From: JAUIAI01 sp045106815 | GTDB taxonomy: Bacteria; Pseudomonadota; Gammaproteobacteria; Burkholderiales; Burkholderiaceae_E | Length of the DNA stretch: 64,000 nt | Assembly: GCA_045106815.1 (NCBI GenBank) | Contig: JBGCFG010000016.1 | Coordinates: 32,417 to 96,416 of the forward strand | Direction of reading: 5' to 3' | Shown here: positions 42,249 through 50,194 of the stretch, one piece after another | Layout: each line of letters starts with the position of its first letter | Position numbering within the stretch: position 1 is the stretch's first letter | Made by a program: the position numbers and the translations under genes | Notes under the pieces: generated by a model | Database searches by the model: none | What the model saw: only the letters and a program-made list of their open reading frames with translations | What the model was told of the DNA's origin: nothing

Positions 42249-43978
42249 CAGGCGAGCCCGGGGTTGTCATCCACACCGATGAGTTTCGGCGTGTTGGGCA
42301 CGCGCGGGGCGAGCTCCTGCTGGTCTTTGAGCCAGGGCTCAACGACATCCCAGATCGGCTCGCCTTCAGCGCCCTCTGATACTGGCGCCCAGCCCGCGAC
42401 GCGATATGTCTTGCTAGCTTCGAGGGGCTGACCATTTAAGCGCATGTCTTGGATTCTGGCACCAGCCTTGGCCTGGGGTTCGATTGCGTAAGTGAGTCCG
42501 CCGGTGCGCACCATATCGCCGCCCTGTTGATAGTAGGGATCCGGGTTAAACAGATTGTCGGCGACATCTTCCAGTACGGTCTTGATGAACTCACCCGTCA
42601 TCTCGGTGAGGGTGCTCTGCGGATAGGTGATCGCCGTCTGGTCCATCAGATGCTCGCGGGTGATCGCCTGGCCCGGTAACAAACTAGTGCCCCAGCGAAA
42701 ACCGGGAGAGAACGCCACGTCAGCACCTTTCACATCCAGAAGCGCATCGACAATGAGTTGATCAAAAGTGCCGTTAAAGTTGCCGCGTCTGTAGAGGCTG
42801 CCTTCGCTAACCGCCAGGACTTCGGTGAGCTTCGATTCATATGGTGCGCGTACCTTGGTGATTAGCGCGTCCATCTCCGGGTCGGCCGGCAGTATGTTGG
42901 CAAACACTGGCAGCAGCCGATACTCGAACCCTGCGACCTTACCGTCTTTGACATCAAGGTCGAGTACGCCTAAGAATTTGCCGTTCGAGCCGGCATTGGT
43001 GACGAGTGTTTTGCCAGCGGAATTGGATACCTCAACAGGCGCCGGTACGCCGTCATGGGTGTGCCCACCTAATATGGCGTCAAGCCCGGTCACACGCGAC
43101 GCGAGTTTCAGGTCCACATCCATACCGTTGTGAGACAGCATGACGACAACTTGTGCACCTGCTGCGCGCACCTCGTCGATCATCTCTTGCAGGCGATCTT
43201 CCTGAATGCCAAAACTCCAGTCAGCCACCATGTAACGTGGGTTGGCAATAGGGGTGTATGGAAACGCCTGACCAATAACGCCTACCGGGATGCCGTTGAT
43301 TTCTCGAATGACGTATGGGTCAAAGACCGGATCTTCAAAGTCTGTGGTTTTGACGTTCTGGGCCACAAACGACACCTCACCCGCAAAGTCTTTCTCGAGG
43401 ACTTCCTGCACTCGCTGCATGCCGTAGGTGAATTCCCAATGGCCCGTCATGACATCAACGCCAAGCAACTTGCAGGCGTCAATCATGTCCTGACCCTGCG
43501 TCCAGAGCGCAGTGGCTGAACCTTGCCAAGTGTCGCCGCCGTCCAGGAGCAAAGCGCCGGGACGCGATGCCTTCAGGCGCTTGACAAGGGTTGCGAGATG
43601 GGCAAATCCGCCGACCTTGCCATAGGTTGCGGCCGCATTGGCGAAGTCGAGATAAGTGAATGCATGGGCTTGGGCAGTCCCCGGAGCAACACCGAAGTGC
43701 TTGAGCAATGCGTCTCCGACCAGGTGCGGCGGTCGGCCCAAAGCTTCATCGAAGCCAAGATTGACATTGGGCTCGCGAAAGTAAACGGGTTTAAGCTGAG
43801 CATGACAATCGGTGAAGTGCAGCAAGCTGACCTGGCCGTAAGGGACGATGTCGTACATCGATTGCGCACTCGATACGGCGCCCGACTTGTCGGTTTCACC
43901 GGTTTTCGCGTGCGTGGCGATAGACATGCCCGCGGCGCTGGCCGCAGCCAGGACACTAAGAAACTCCCTGCGTTCCAT
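42248..43978 (-). CDS. soxB: SoxB thiosulfohydrolase
   Basis: 576 residues from the ATG at 43978. This start gives a Tat leader, MERREFLSVLAAASAAG. It belongs to the 5'-nucleotidase/SoxB family with a dimanganese site: HFTDCHAQLKP, LLDGGDTWQGSATAL, TGHWEFTYG (the SoxB variant of the nucleotidase NHE motif), MLSHNGMD and LGGHTHDGVP. It releases sulfate from the S-sulfocysteine on SoxY in the periplasm. Upstream on the strand lie soxZ and a short ORF with its own ribosome-binding site. Confidence 0.94.
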   Translation of the reverse strand: MERREFLSVLAAASAAGMSIATHAKTGETDKSGAVSSAQSMYDIVPYGQVSLLHFTDCHAQLKPVYFREPNVNLGFDEALGRPPHLVGDALLKHFGVAPGTAQAHAFTYLDFANAAATYGKVGGFAHLATLVKRLKASRPGALLLDGGDTWQGSATALWTQGQDMIDACKLLGVDVMTGHWEFTYGMQRVQEVLEKDFAGEVSFVAQNVKTTDFEDPVFDPYVIREINGIPVGVIGQAFPYTPIANPRYMVADWSFGIQEDRLQEMIDEVRAAGAQVVVMLSHNGMDVDLKLASRVTGLDAILGGHTHDGVPAPVEVSNSAGKTLVTNAGSNGKFLGVLDLDVKDGKVAGFEYRLLPVFANILPADPEMDALITKVRAPYESKLTEVLAVSEGSLYRRGNFNGTFDQLIVDALLDVKGADVAFSPGFRWGTSLLPGQAITREHLMDQTAITYPQSTLTEMTGEFIKTVLEDVADNLFNPDPYYQQGGDMVRTGGLTYAIEPQAKAGARIQDMRLNGQPLEASKTYRVAGWAPVSEGAEGEPIWDVVEPWLKDQQELAPRVPNTPKLIGVDDNPGLA

Positions 43979-44045
43979 GATTTTCCAAAGATGCCGCGAC
44001 AATCGCCGACCGCGCAGAGGCTGTCGTGTTCTTGCCGGTTCCCAT
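43956..44045 (-). CDS. Possible 29-residue leader ORF overlapping the soxB start
   Basis: The ATG at 44045 is preceded by GTAGGGAGACAAG, a better ribosome-binding site than soxB has. The frame runs 29 codons and ends at TAG 43958-43956, eight codons inside soxB in another frame. The peptide (MGTGKNTTASARSAIVAASL...) has no signal sequence and no recognised family. It could couple ribosomes onto soxB, or be what is left of a gene removed between soxZ and soxB. Confidence 0.4.
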   Translation of the reverse strand: MGTGKNTTASARSAIVAASLENHGTQGVS

Positions 44046-44124
44046 CTTGTCTCCCTACCTGAAGGTATGTGCTTCCGTTATCTCGCTTGAGTGAACTATG
44101 AACTCGCGCACCTATAGCGAGGCG

Positions 44125-44436
44125 TTATCCAACTGTGGCTTCGTCCGTGCGGCTCTCGCCCTTGTTGTCCACCCACTTGATCGTGACCTTGTCACCTTTC
44201 TTCGCGCCGGGCACCTTGAATGCCAGATAGGGGTTTTTGGAAATGCCTGGCCCCCAATAGGCCTTCAGAACAGGTTTGCCATTCAGCATGGCTTCAACCT
44301 CAGTGATATGCCACGCGGGGACTAGTTCACCTTTGGAGTTCTTTCGCTGCCCGGTTTCCATGTCATGAGCCATGAGCACTCGTACATCTGCTGCGTCGCC
44401 TTTGACCCGGGCTCTAATACGCATAGGATTTGCCAT
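44125..44436 (-). CDS. soxZ: SoxZ, partner of the sulfur carrier
   Basis: 103 residues from the ATG at 44436, which has AAGGAG just upstream. The SoxZ fold is clear: MRIRARVKGDAADVRVLMAHDMETGQRKN, WHITEVEAMLNGKPVLKAYWGPGISKNPYLAFKV and GDKVTIKWVDNKGES. It forms the heterodimer with SoxY that presents the swinging-arm cysteine to the other Sox enzymes. It has no signal peptide of its own and is exported with SoxY by the Tat system. Confidence 0.95.
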   Translation of the reverse strand: MANPMRIRARVKGDAADVRVLMAHDMETGQRKNSKGELVPAWHITEVEAMLNGKPVLKAYWGPGISKNPYLAFKVPGAKKGDKVTIKWVDNKGESRTDEATVG

Positions 44437-44486
44437 TTTTTTCTCCTTCAATTCATTGCAAAGGGTTGACTGCTAGGGGCTGGTCT

Positions 44487-44954
44487 TTAGCCGCCGCAGC
44501 CGCCCAAGGTGACCTTGACCTCTTTCTTGGCCATGTAGAACTTGCCATCGGCTTTAACCAGAGCAATGACATCGGAGCTTTGTCCCATCTTGACGCGCAT
44601 GGTGACGTCCGCAGGAATGCCGGCTGAGATCTCATAAGCACCGGTCAAGGCAAACGGATTCTTGTCGACCAGAACAGCGATCATTTCCACATTGTCTAGA
44701 GATGACTTAACTGCGATGGGAACAACCGCGCCGTTTTCAGCGATGTCAGGCGCTTTCAAGGTGATCTTGTCTGACATCGTCGCGTCTTGCGCGCCGAGTG
44801 CCTTCAGCCCGGCAGTCGTGCCTTTGGCTTCAAAGGCATCAGCCACAGAGGCTGCCAGGGCTGTCCCCGGTTTGAGAATGCCCAGCGATATAAGCGCCGC
44901 GTAGGCGCTGGAGGCTCCTGCGGCCTTGAGCGCGGTTCTGCGGGATGAATTCAT
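44487..44954 (-). CDS. soxY: SoxY, covalent sulfur carrier
   Basis: 155 residues. A Tat-type leader (SSRRTALKAAGASSAYAALI) precedes the carrier domain, and the protein ends in GGCGG, the flexible arm whose cysteine carries thiosulfate-derived intermediates. The GGAGAG site lies before the ATG, behind a small hairpin at 44975-44990. Sulfur would normally be loaded by SoxXA, which is not encoded in the window. Confidence 0.95.
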   Translation of the reverse strand: MNSSRRTALKAAGASSAYAALISLGILKPGTALAASVADAFEAKGTTAGLKALGAQDATMSDKITLKAPDIAENGAVVPIAVKSSLDNVEMIAVLVDKNPFALTGAYEISAGIPADVTMRVKMGQSSDVIALVKADGKFYMAKKEVKVTLGGCGG

Positions 44955-44974
44955 TTATCTCTCCTTAGGTTGGC

Positions 44975-44990
44975 AGGGTCAACAGACCCT
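44975..44990 (-). promoter_or_regulatory. Small hairpin in the soxD-soxY spacer
   Basis: AGGGTC pairs with GACCCT around a 4-base loop, 20 bases before the soxY start. No T-run follows, so it is not a terminator. It might stabilise the 5' end of a processed soxYZ message. Confidence 0.35.
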
Positions 44991-45053
44991 CCTCAAAATG
45001 TAACCTGAATTGGCCCTTGGTTTTTCAGTGCGGCTTCGCCTGCAAAGCGGGAC

Positions 45054-46229
45054 TCACAATGTCAGTATCCACTTAATCAAGCTCTCTGCCTGGGCCTGGT
45101 CAATATGCGGGTTTGCAGGCATCGGAATGGCTCCCCATGTGCCGCTTGCGCCATTGCGTACTTTGTCTGACAGATCGGCTATTGCAGATTTCTCATCCCG
45201 ATAACGCTTGGCGACATCGGTCAGCGCTGGGCCCACAATCGCCTTGTCGACACCGTGGCACGCCAGGCACCCCGAAGATTGAGCCAGCACCCTCGCAGGC
45301 GACGACTCCGCTGATGCGGGGCTGCTGGGCTGCGCAGTAACAGGGACCGAGTTGACCGAGTGAGCCATCTGCTTTGATTCTGCGAGAGTCGCGGGAGCAG
45401 GGCGGGTTGTATCCGTGCCTCTGACGAAACCAATCAGTCGGTTCTGCTCGGCCAGATTGCCATGATCATTTCGGGCATAGTCAGGAATCGACGAATTAAC
45501 GGTCGCGCTCGCTTCGCAGTTTGTCATGCAGGCATCGCCCTGCACATCGGCTTTGCCATCGACACGCCAGAGCGGCTCGAATTTTTTCATGCCGTTGCGG
45601 TTGGGCAGTTTCGCCTGAACTTCAGCGATGTTCTCATTGGAGAACTCAAAGTCGTCATCCACCACGTCGGCAGTGTTCAACATGTAGGCAATCACGGCAT
45701 AGACCTCATCGGCCGTGAGCGATTTGGGCGCATTCCAGGGCATGGCCCGATTGATGTAATCCCAGAGTGTGGAGATCTGTGACAAGCGCATCATGGTCGT
45801 GCGGTATGGATGGCTGCCGCTAGCGAGCCCCGCAACATGGCCGCTTTCCATGTCCTGCTGTGTTGTCCCGCCGATCAAAGGCGTGAAGACTTCATTTGAC
45901 TCTCCGAACACACCATGACAGGAGGCGCACTTGGCCTCCCAGATATCGATACCCTGATCGACTGTGCCGCTTCCGGCCGGTAAGCCTTTGAAGTCAGGCG
46001 TGACATCAATATCCCAGGCCTTAATTTCTGCAGCGGTTGGCGTGCGTCCCAGCTGATGCCACGGTTTTACGCTTGTCGCTGCTGGTGTGTCAGCCGCATG
46101 CCCAGTGGACATCAAGACACTGAACCAAACGGCCACACCCGCGAACAAGAATGCTGCTACCCGCAGGTACGTGGGAGCAACTCGCTGGAGCATCAGCGTC
46201 GACGGCTTGAGGTTAGTGAACTTGAACAT
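45054..46229 (-). CDS. soxD: SoxD, diheme cytochrome subunit of sulfane dehydrogenase
   Basis: 391 residues with a signal peptide ending GHAADTPA. First heme: Cys101-Cys104-His105 (EAKCASCHGVFGE). Second heme: SGCLACHGVD in the C-terminal domain, with the methionine of AIPMPANPHI as likely axial ligand. Between them is the SoxD-type segment MPWNAPKSLTADEVYAVIAYMLNTADVV. It accepts electrons from SoxC. Its start overlaps the soxC stop by 17 bases. Confidence 0.93.
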   Translation of the reverse strand: MFKFTNLKPSTLMLQRVAPTYLRVAAFLFAGVAVWFSVLMSTGHAADTPAATSVKPWHQLGRTPTAAEIKAWDIDVTPDFKGLPAGSGTVDQGIDIWEAKCASCHGVFGESNEVFTPLIGGTTQQDMESGHVAGLASGSHPYRTTMMRLSQISTLWDYINRAMPWNAPKSLTADEVYAVIAYMLNTADVVDDDFEFSNENIAEVQAKLPNRNGMKKFEPLWRVDGKADVQGDACMTNCEASATVNSSIPDYARNDHGNLAEQNRLIGFVRGTDTTRPAPATLAESKQMAHSVNSVPVTAQPSSPASAESSPARVLAQSSGCLACHGVDKAIVGPALTDVAKRYRDEKSAIADLSDKVRNGASGTWGAIPMPANPHIDQAQAESLIKWILTL

Positions 46230-47559
46230 TGCTCACCTCACCGTTTTCAGCTACTTGCCACGACTGAATTGCGTTGTTGTGATAAATCGAGCGCGTGCCA
46301 CGCACTGCGCGCAGCTTATTTATCTGTGGCTGGACATGACCGGTCTCGTCAACCGCCCGACTTTGCAAGATTGCGGGTTCGCCTTGCCAAACCCAATCGA
46401 TGTTGAATCGTGTCAGTGCCTTGCTGTGAATCGGACCTTCAATTCTGGCCTGTCGCCAGTTTCGTCCAGCGTCCGCCGAGACATCTACTCTCGTTATCTT
46501 GCCGCGGCCTGACCAGGCAAGACCGGTGACATTGTGATAGCCCTTATCCAACAGCATTTGACCGCCTGAAGGCGAGGTCACAACAGACTTCACCTCTTGG
46601 ATCGAAGTGAACTGCCGATGAATGCCGTCGGGCATCATATCGACGTAGTGCAGCACTTCGTCTTTGGTGTAGAACTTTTCGTCACCAACTTCTAGTCGGC
46701 GCAAGTATTTGACCCACGAGACGCCTTGCACGCCGGGGACGACGAGCCTGAGCGGGTAGCCATTCTCCGGACGTAGCATTTCACCGTTCATGGCCCACGC
46801 GACCATAACGTCGTCAAGCGCGCGCTCCATCGCGATGGTTCGCGTCATGGATGAGCCGTCGGCACCTTCAGCCAGAACATAGGCGGCTTGCGAACGGTCA
46901 ATCCCAACCATATCGAGCAACGTCGAGAGTTTGACGCCGGTGAATTCAGAACAAGAAAGCATGCCATGTGTGTATTGAACGGTTGGCACAGCAACATTGT
47001 TCCATTCCATGCCTGAATTAGCACCGCACTCAATAAAGTGAATCCGCGACACTGAGGGCAATCGGAGGAGTTCGTCCATTGTGAAGACTCGCGGCGACTT
47101 CACTAAACCGTGAATCATGAGACGGTGCTGGCGCGGGTCAATGTCCCACCAACCTTGGTGATGGCGCTCAAAGTGCAGACCGCTTGGGGTGATGATGCCA
47201 AACAGCCCCTGAAGCGGGCAAAAACTAACGGATGCAGCGCCCACTTGGGTGAGCCCTGGGCTCTGTCGTCGCTGAAGGTTTTGCTCCCACTTAGAAGGCA
47301 TGCCGTAGCCCGTTGTCGCCACAGGCTGGCCGAGCCCGGTTGTATGGGCAGGCAATTTAAGAATGGCCGGGTCGCCGTCGGTAACGTGTTCACCGGCCGC
47401 CGCCCGCGCACCAACCGCACCAGCGCCGGCCGCTAGCGCCTTGGCCATGAATTGACGCCTGCCGCGATTGGCATTGACCAGCTCATCTTGCGTAATGAAG
47501 CCCTCCCGGGCTGGGCGTATACGGCCTGGGACAGCTGCAGAGTCCTTGTTTGGCTTCAT
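46213..47559 (-). CDS. soxC: SoxC, molybdenum subunit of sulfane dehydrogenase
   Basis: 448 residues of the sulfite-oxidase family. A Tat signal (NRGRRQFMAKALAAGAGAVGA) begins near residue 31. The molybdenum-binding cysteine is Cys178 in HFIECGANSGMEW, a SoxC-type context. The C-terminal dimerisation domain starts near SVVTSPSGGQML. SoxCD oxidises the sulfane sulfur on SoxY without releasing elemental sulfur. The ATG overlaps the soxR stop (ATGA), so both are in one operon. Confidence 0.95.
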   Translation of the reverse strand: MKPNKDSAAVPGRIRPAREGFITQDELVNANRGRRQFMAKALAAGAGAVGARAAAGEHVTDGDPAILKLPAHTTGLGQPVATTGYGMPSKWEQNLQRRQSPGLTQVGAASVSFCPLQGLFGIITPSGLHFERHHQGWWDIDPRQHRLMIHGLVKSPRVFTMDELLRLPSVSRIHFIECGANSGMEWNNVAVPTVQYTHGMLSCSEFTGVKLSTLLDMVGIDRSQAAYVLAEGADGSSMTRTIAMERALDDVMVAWAMNGEMLRPENGYPLRLVVPGVQGVSWVKYLRRLEVGDEKFYTKDEVLHYVDMMPDGIHRQFTSIQEVKSVVTSPSGGQMLLDKGYHNVTGLAWSGRGKITRVDVSADAGRNWRQARIEGPIHSKALTRFNIDWVWQGEPAILQSRAVDETGHVQPQINKLRAVRGTRSIYHNNAIQSWQVAENGEVSNVQVH

Positions 47560-47942
47560 ATATTGGCTCCCTGGAAGGCGCGCGCCAATTCCATTGCCTG
47601 GTCATCGAGGTCGGAGTGGGCGTCACTGGAGGCGATGACATTCGTGCAGACCATGCGACAGATCTCGGTCAGGCCGTGGTCCTTGACCTGGTAGTACACA
47701 AAGTTGCCGCGCTTGCGGCGGGTCAGGACGTCTGCTGAATACAAGGTATTCAGGTGGCGGGACACATTGGTTTGTGACGCGCCTGTCTCAGTCACGATTT
47801 GCGAAACCGACTTTTCTTCGTGGCAGATGCTATGCAGGATGCGTACCCGCATCGGTTCTGACAATAGGCCGCAATACCTTGCAACCCCTTCAAATACAGC
47901 CTGTGTGTCGTCCTCGGCTGGATTGTTTGCGCTTACACCCAT
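47556..47942 (-). CDS. soxR: SoxR-type ArsR family repressor
   Basis: 128 residues from the ATG at 47942, with AGGAG upstream; the longer frame would read through its own operator. The winged helix-turn-helix is LLSEPMRVRILHSICHEEKSVSQIVTETGASQTNVSRHLNTLYSADVLTRRKRGNFVYYQV. Several cysteines (ARYCGLL, HSICHE, EICRMVC) suit the thiol-switch sensing known for SoxR/BigR/YgaV relatives that respond to persulfides. It is the first gene of the sox operon and lies beside a 26-bp inverted repeat, which it likely binds. Confidence 0.9.
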   Translation of the reverse strand: MGVSANNPAEDDTQAVFEGVARYCGLLSEPMRVRILHSICHEEKSVSQIVTETGASQTNVSRHLNTLYSADVLTRRKRGNFVYYQVKDHGLTEICRMVCTNVIASSDAHSDLDDQAMELARAFQGANI

Positions 47943-47967
47943 CCTTTCGTCTCCTGTTCTTGGAATT

Positions 47968-47993
47968 ACTATATGCGCACATGCGCATATAGT
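47968..47993. promoter_or_regulatory. 26-bp inverted repeat, SoxR operator
   Basis: ACTATATGCGCA and TGCGCATATAGT are exact reverse complements separated by CA. The element lies 26 bases before soxR and 60 bases before the divergent soxS-like gene. An AT-rich dyad with a GCGC core is typical for ArsR-family operators. Confidence 0.82.
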
Positions 47994-48052
47994 CAACCCA
48001 CTGAACTTGGCGTATGGTCTACTTTTTGCATTACAAGGTAGGCTTCGCACTC

Positions 48053-48589
48053 ATGAATAAGGGCGCGCTTACAACCCTCGCTCAGCGTAGGTTGCTGACA
48101 AAATCAATCTCGATGGGGCTTATCTCGCCGTGGGCGGCATCTAGCATGGTGTCACTGGCAGCTGCCGATGAAGGCGTGCTTGCGGGCGCGCGCGAGTTGT
48201 CAGCATATTTGTCTCGTGATGACCAGGCCATTGCACTGGTGATGTTGTCGCTGCCTAACTGCCCGGTTTGCAAGATCGTTCGGCGTCAACAGTTATTGCC
48301 ACTGACGCGTGATGACAATTATCGCGATATCGGCATCTTTGAAGTCATGATGACCAATGATTCAACCGCCTTGCCATTCGCGGGCAAGCTCAACCCAGAG
48401 CATTCCCGCATGACGCCACGATCATTTGCGCGCATGCTCGGCATTCGGGTGTCCCCAAGCCTGGTTTTCCTGAGTCGCAACTACATGCTTGCTGAGCCGT
48501 TGATTGGTTACCCCAGCCCTGACTACTATTGGGGCTATCTCAGTGAGCGAATTGAAGCTGCACGCGCGGCTATCAGCATGACCTCCTAA
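48053..48589 (+). CDS. SoxS/SoxW-type exported thioredoxin-like protein
   Basis: 178 residues from the ATG at 48053. An N-terminal hydrophobic stretch after QRRLLTKSISMG should export it. The redox motif is NCPVCKIVRRQQL, and the following cis-proline region is RVSPSLVFLSR. The best match in concept is SoxS, the periplasmic thiol-disulfide protein that keeps SoxY's carrier cysteine reduced; SoxW is the alternative. It is divergent from soxR across the shared operator. Confidence 0.8.
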   Translation: MNKGALTTLAQRRLLTKSISMGLISPWAASSMVSLAAADEGVLAGARELSAYLSRDDQAIALVMLSLPNCPVCKIVRRQQLLPLTRDDNYRDIGIFEVMMTNDSTALPFAGKLNPEHSRMTPRSFARMLGIRVSPSLVFLSRNYMLAEPLIGYPSPDYYWGYLSERIEAARAAISMTS

Positions 48590-48596
48590 GCGCATA

Positions 48597-49370
48597 TTAA
48601 TGGGCTGCGGCCATTTGTTCCAAAAGCGCGCGTGACGAATCGTCTACCGGGTACATCAACTCAAGTTTGAGGTCGGCCAGTGCAATGTCCTGCACGGTCC
48701 CAAACTGTCCAATCATTGAGAATAGTCGCAGTTGCTGATTTTCGAGCTGCAGGGTGAGTGGAATCACGCTGGGCAATTCGTCAGTCACTGGTTGCGCGTA
48801 TTGACTGGCGATTTCGGCGAACGTTGCGGCAGCTCGATCCAGGCGTTCGTCCCCTCCCAGAAAGGCACTTTCGGTACGCAGACGGGTCGAGAGATGATGG
48901 GTGACTTCTGCCCAGTTAACGACGAGCCGGCTCATCCTATCCGTGTCGAGCATCTCGTCGAGCAGGCTGGCGCCTTTTGCGAGACCAACAATGCTCATGA
49001 GTCGTTCACCGCACTGATTGAGTTGGGTCAGGTGCCAGTATCGGTCGAGCGCCATTGCCGGATAGGGGTCATGCCGGTGCAATGACCAGTCCAGCGCTTC
49101 ACGGATCGGACCATCAATTTCAGCGTCGTTATTTGAGTTGGGATATAGGGGCGCAAAGCCGGCCGCATGCAAGCAGCGGTTCCGCTCGGCGTGTGGCACC
49201 CCCAGGATTTCGCACAACCTGACGACCATTTGCCGGCTGGGGCTGGATCTGCCGGTTTCGAGAAATGAGACATGCCGTGTTGAGACATCGGCAGCCAAGC
49301 CCAGTTCCAATTGACTCAGGCGGCGGCGATGACGCCAATCCTTTAGCATCAGAGCGAACGAAGCGGGCAT
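48597..49370 (-). CDS. XRE/MmyB-type transcriptional regulator
   Basis: 257 residues from the ATG at 49370 with CAGGAT upstream; a GTG at 49397 is the alternative. The N-terminal helix-turn-helix (LKDWRHRRRLSQLELGLAADVSTRHVSFLETGRSSPS) is followed by an MmyB-like ligand-binding, PAS-like domain (MALDRYWHLTQLNQCGERLMSIVG, HLSTRLRTESAFLGGDE, LTLQLENQQLRLFSMIGQFGTVQDIALADLKLELMYPVD). Such regulators often sit next to SDR genes, as here, and may bind fatty-acid-like ligands. An inverted repeat lies in the divergent spacer. Confidence 0.9.
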   Translation of the reverse strand: MPASFALMLKDWRHRRRLSQLELGLAADVSTRHVSFLETGRSSPSRQMVVRLCEILGVPHAERNRCLHAAGFAPLYPNSNNDAEIDGPIREALDWSLHRHDPYPAMALDRYWHLTQLNQCGERLMSIVGLAKGASLLDEMLDTDRMSRLVVNWAEVTHHLSTRLRTESAFLGGDERLDRAAATFAEIASQYAQPVTDELPSVIPLTLQLENQQLRLFSMIGQFGTVQDIALADLKLELMYPVDDSSRALLEQMAAAH

Positions 49371-49425
49371 AGGGTGATCCTGTCGGTCGGGTTTCACTAA
49401 AGTCTAGCCTTATGAGTTTCAGGCA

Positions 49426-49446
49426 CCATTACCTGTTAGGTAATGG
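49426..49446. promoter_or_regulatory. 21-bp inverted repeat between MmyB-type and SDR genes
   Basis: CCATTACCT and AGGTAATGG are exact reverse complements separated by GTT. The element lies 56 bases from the regulator start and 29 bases before the SDR start, a natural operator position for the MmyB-type protein. Confidence 0.78.
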
Positions 49447-49474
49447 CACGCTCATCTCAACTGGAGAATCAACC

Positions 49475-50179
49475 ATGGAAGTAAAGGGCAAGAAAGCCGT
49501 CGTATTTGGTGGCACCTCGGGTATTGGCCTGGCAGCCGTGCGTCAACTCGCAGCGCAGGGCGCACAGGTCGTCGCGGTTGGGCGGGATATCAGCAAGGTC
49601 AAAGAGAGTATTGCGGGTGTGACGCTTGCTACCTGCGATGTGCTTGACCGAGATGGTTTGACGCGCCTATTTGAAGAGCATGCGCCGTTTGACATTCTGG
49701 TGAGCGCAGCAACGGGTGGTGGTCGTGCACTAGGGCCATTTCTTGAGATGGACCTCGACGGCTACAAAGCATCGTTCGACAAGCTCTGGGGGTATTCGAA
49801 TGTGGTGCGACTGGGCGCGCATCACCTGACGACCAATGGGACCATTGTGCTCGTAAGTGGCTCGCCAGCGCGCAAGTGCAAGCCAGGGCAGGTGGCCTTG
49901 TCATCGGTAGGCGGCGCTGTTGAAGCATTGGTCAGAGCAATTGCGCCAGAAATTGCGCCCCGAAGAATCAACGTCGTGTCACCTGGCACGATAGACACCC
50001 CAATGGTGCCATTACAGGGTGATGAACGGACGGCGCTCTATGAGAAGATGGTGGCCGACAATGTCATCAAACGTGCGGGTACCGCCGATGAGGCAGCTCA
50101 GGGCATCCTCTTTGTGATTCAGAACGACTTCGTTACCGGTACGACTGTCGATGTGGATGGCGGCTGGCTGCTTTCATAG
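49475..50179 (+). CDS. Atypical SDR family protein lacking the Tyr-Lys dyad
   Basis: 234 residues from the ATG at 49475 (CTGGAG upstream). The cofactor motif VVFGGTSGIGLAAVRQLAAQGAQVVAVGRD is complete, and the ends (INVVSPGTIDTPM, FVTGTTVDVDGGWLL) are canonical. Where classical members have S...YxxxK, this protein has VSGSPARKCKPGQVALSSVGGAVEAL: aligned on the AVEAL helix, the tyrosine becomes leucine and the lysine becomes glycine. It may therefore bind NAD(P) without ordinary SDR catalysis or use another residue. It is divergent from the MmyB-type regulator. Confidence 0.85.
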   Translation: MEVKGKKAVVFGGTSGIGLAAVRQLAAQGAQVVAVGRDISKVKESIAGVTLATCDVLDRDGLTRLFEEHAPFDILVSAATGGGRALGPFLEMDLDGYKASFDKLWGYSNVVRLGAHHLTTNGTIVLVSGSPARKCKPGQVALSSVGGAVEALVRAIAPEIAPRRINVVSPGTIDTPMVPLQGDERTALYEKMVADNVIKRAGTADEAAQGILFVIQNDFVTGTTVDVDGGWLLS

Positions 50180-50194
50180 ATCAACGGGCTCGAG

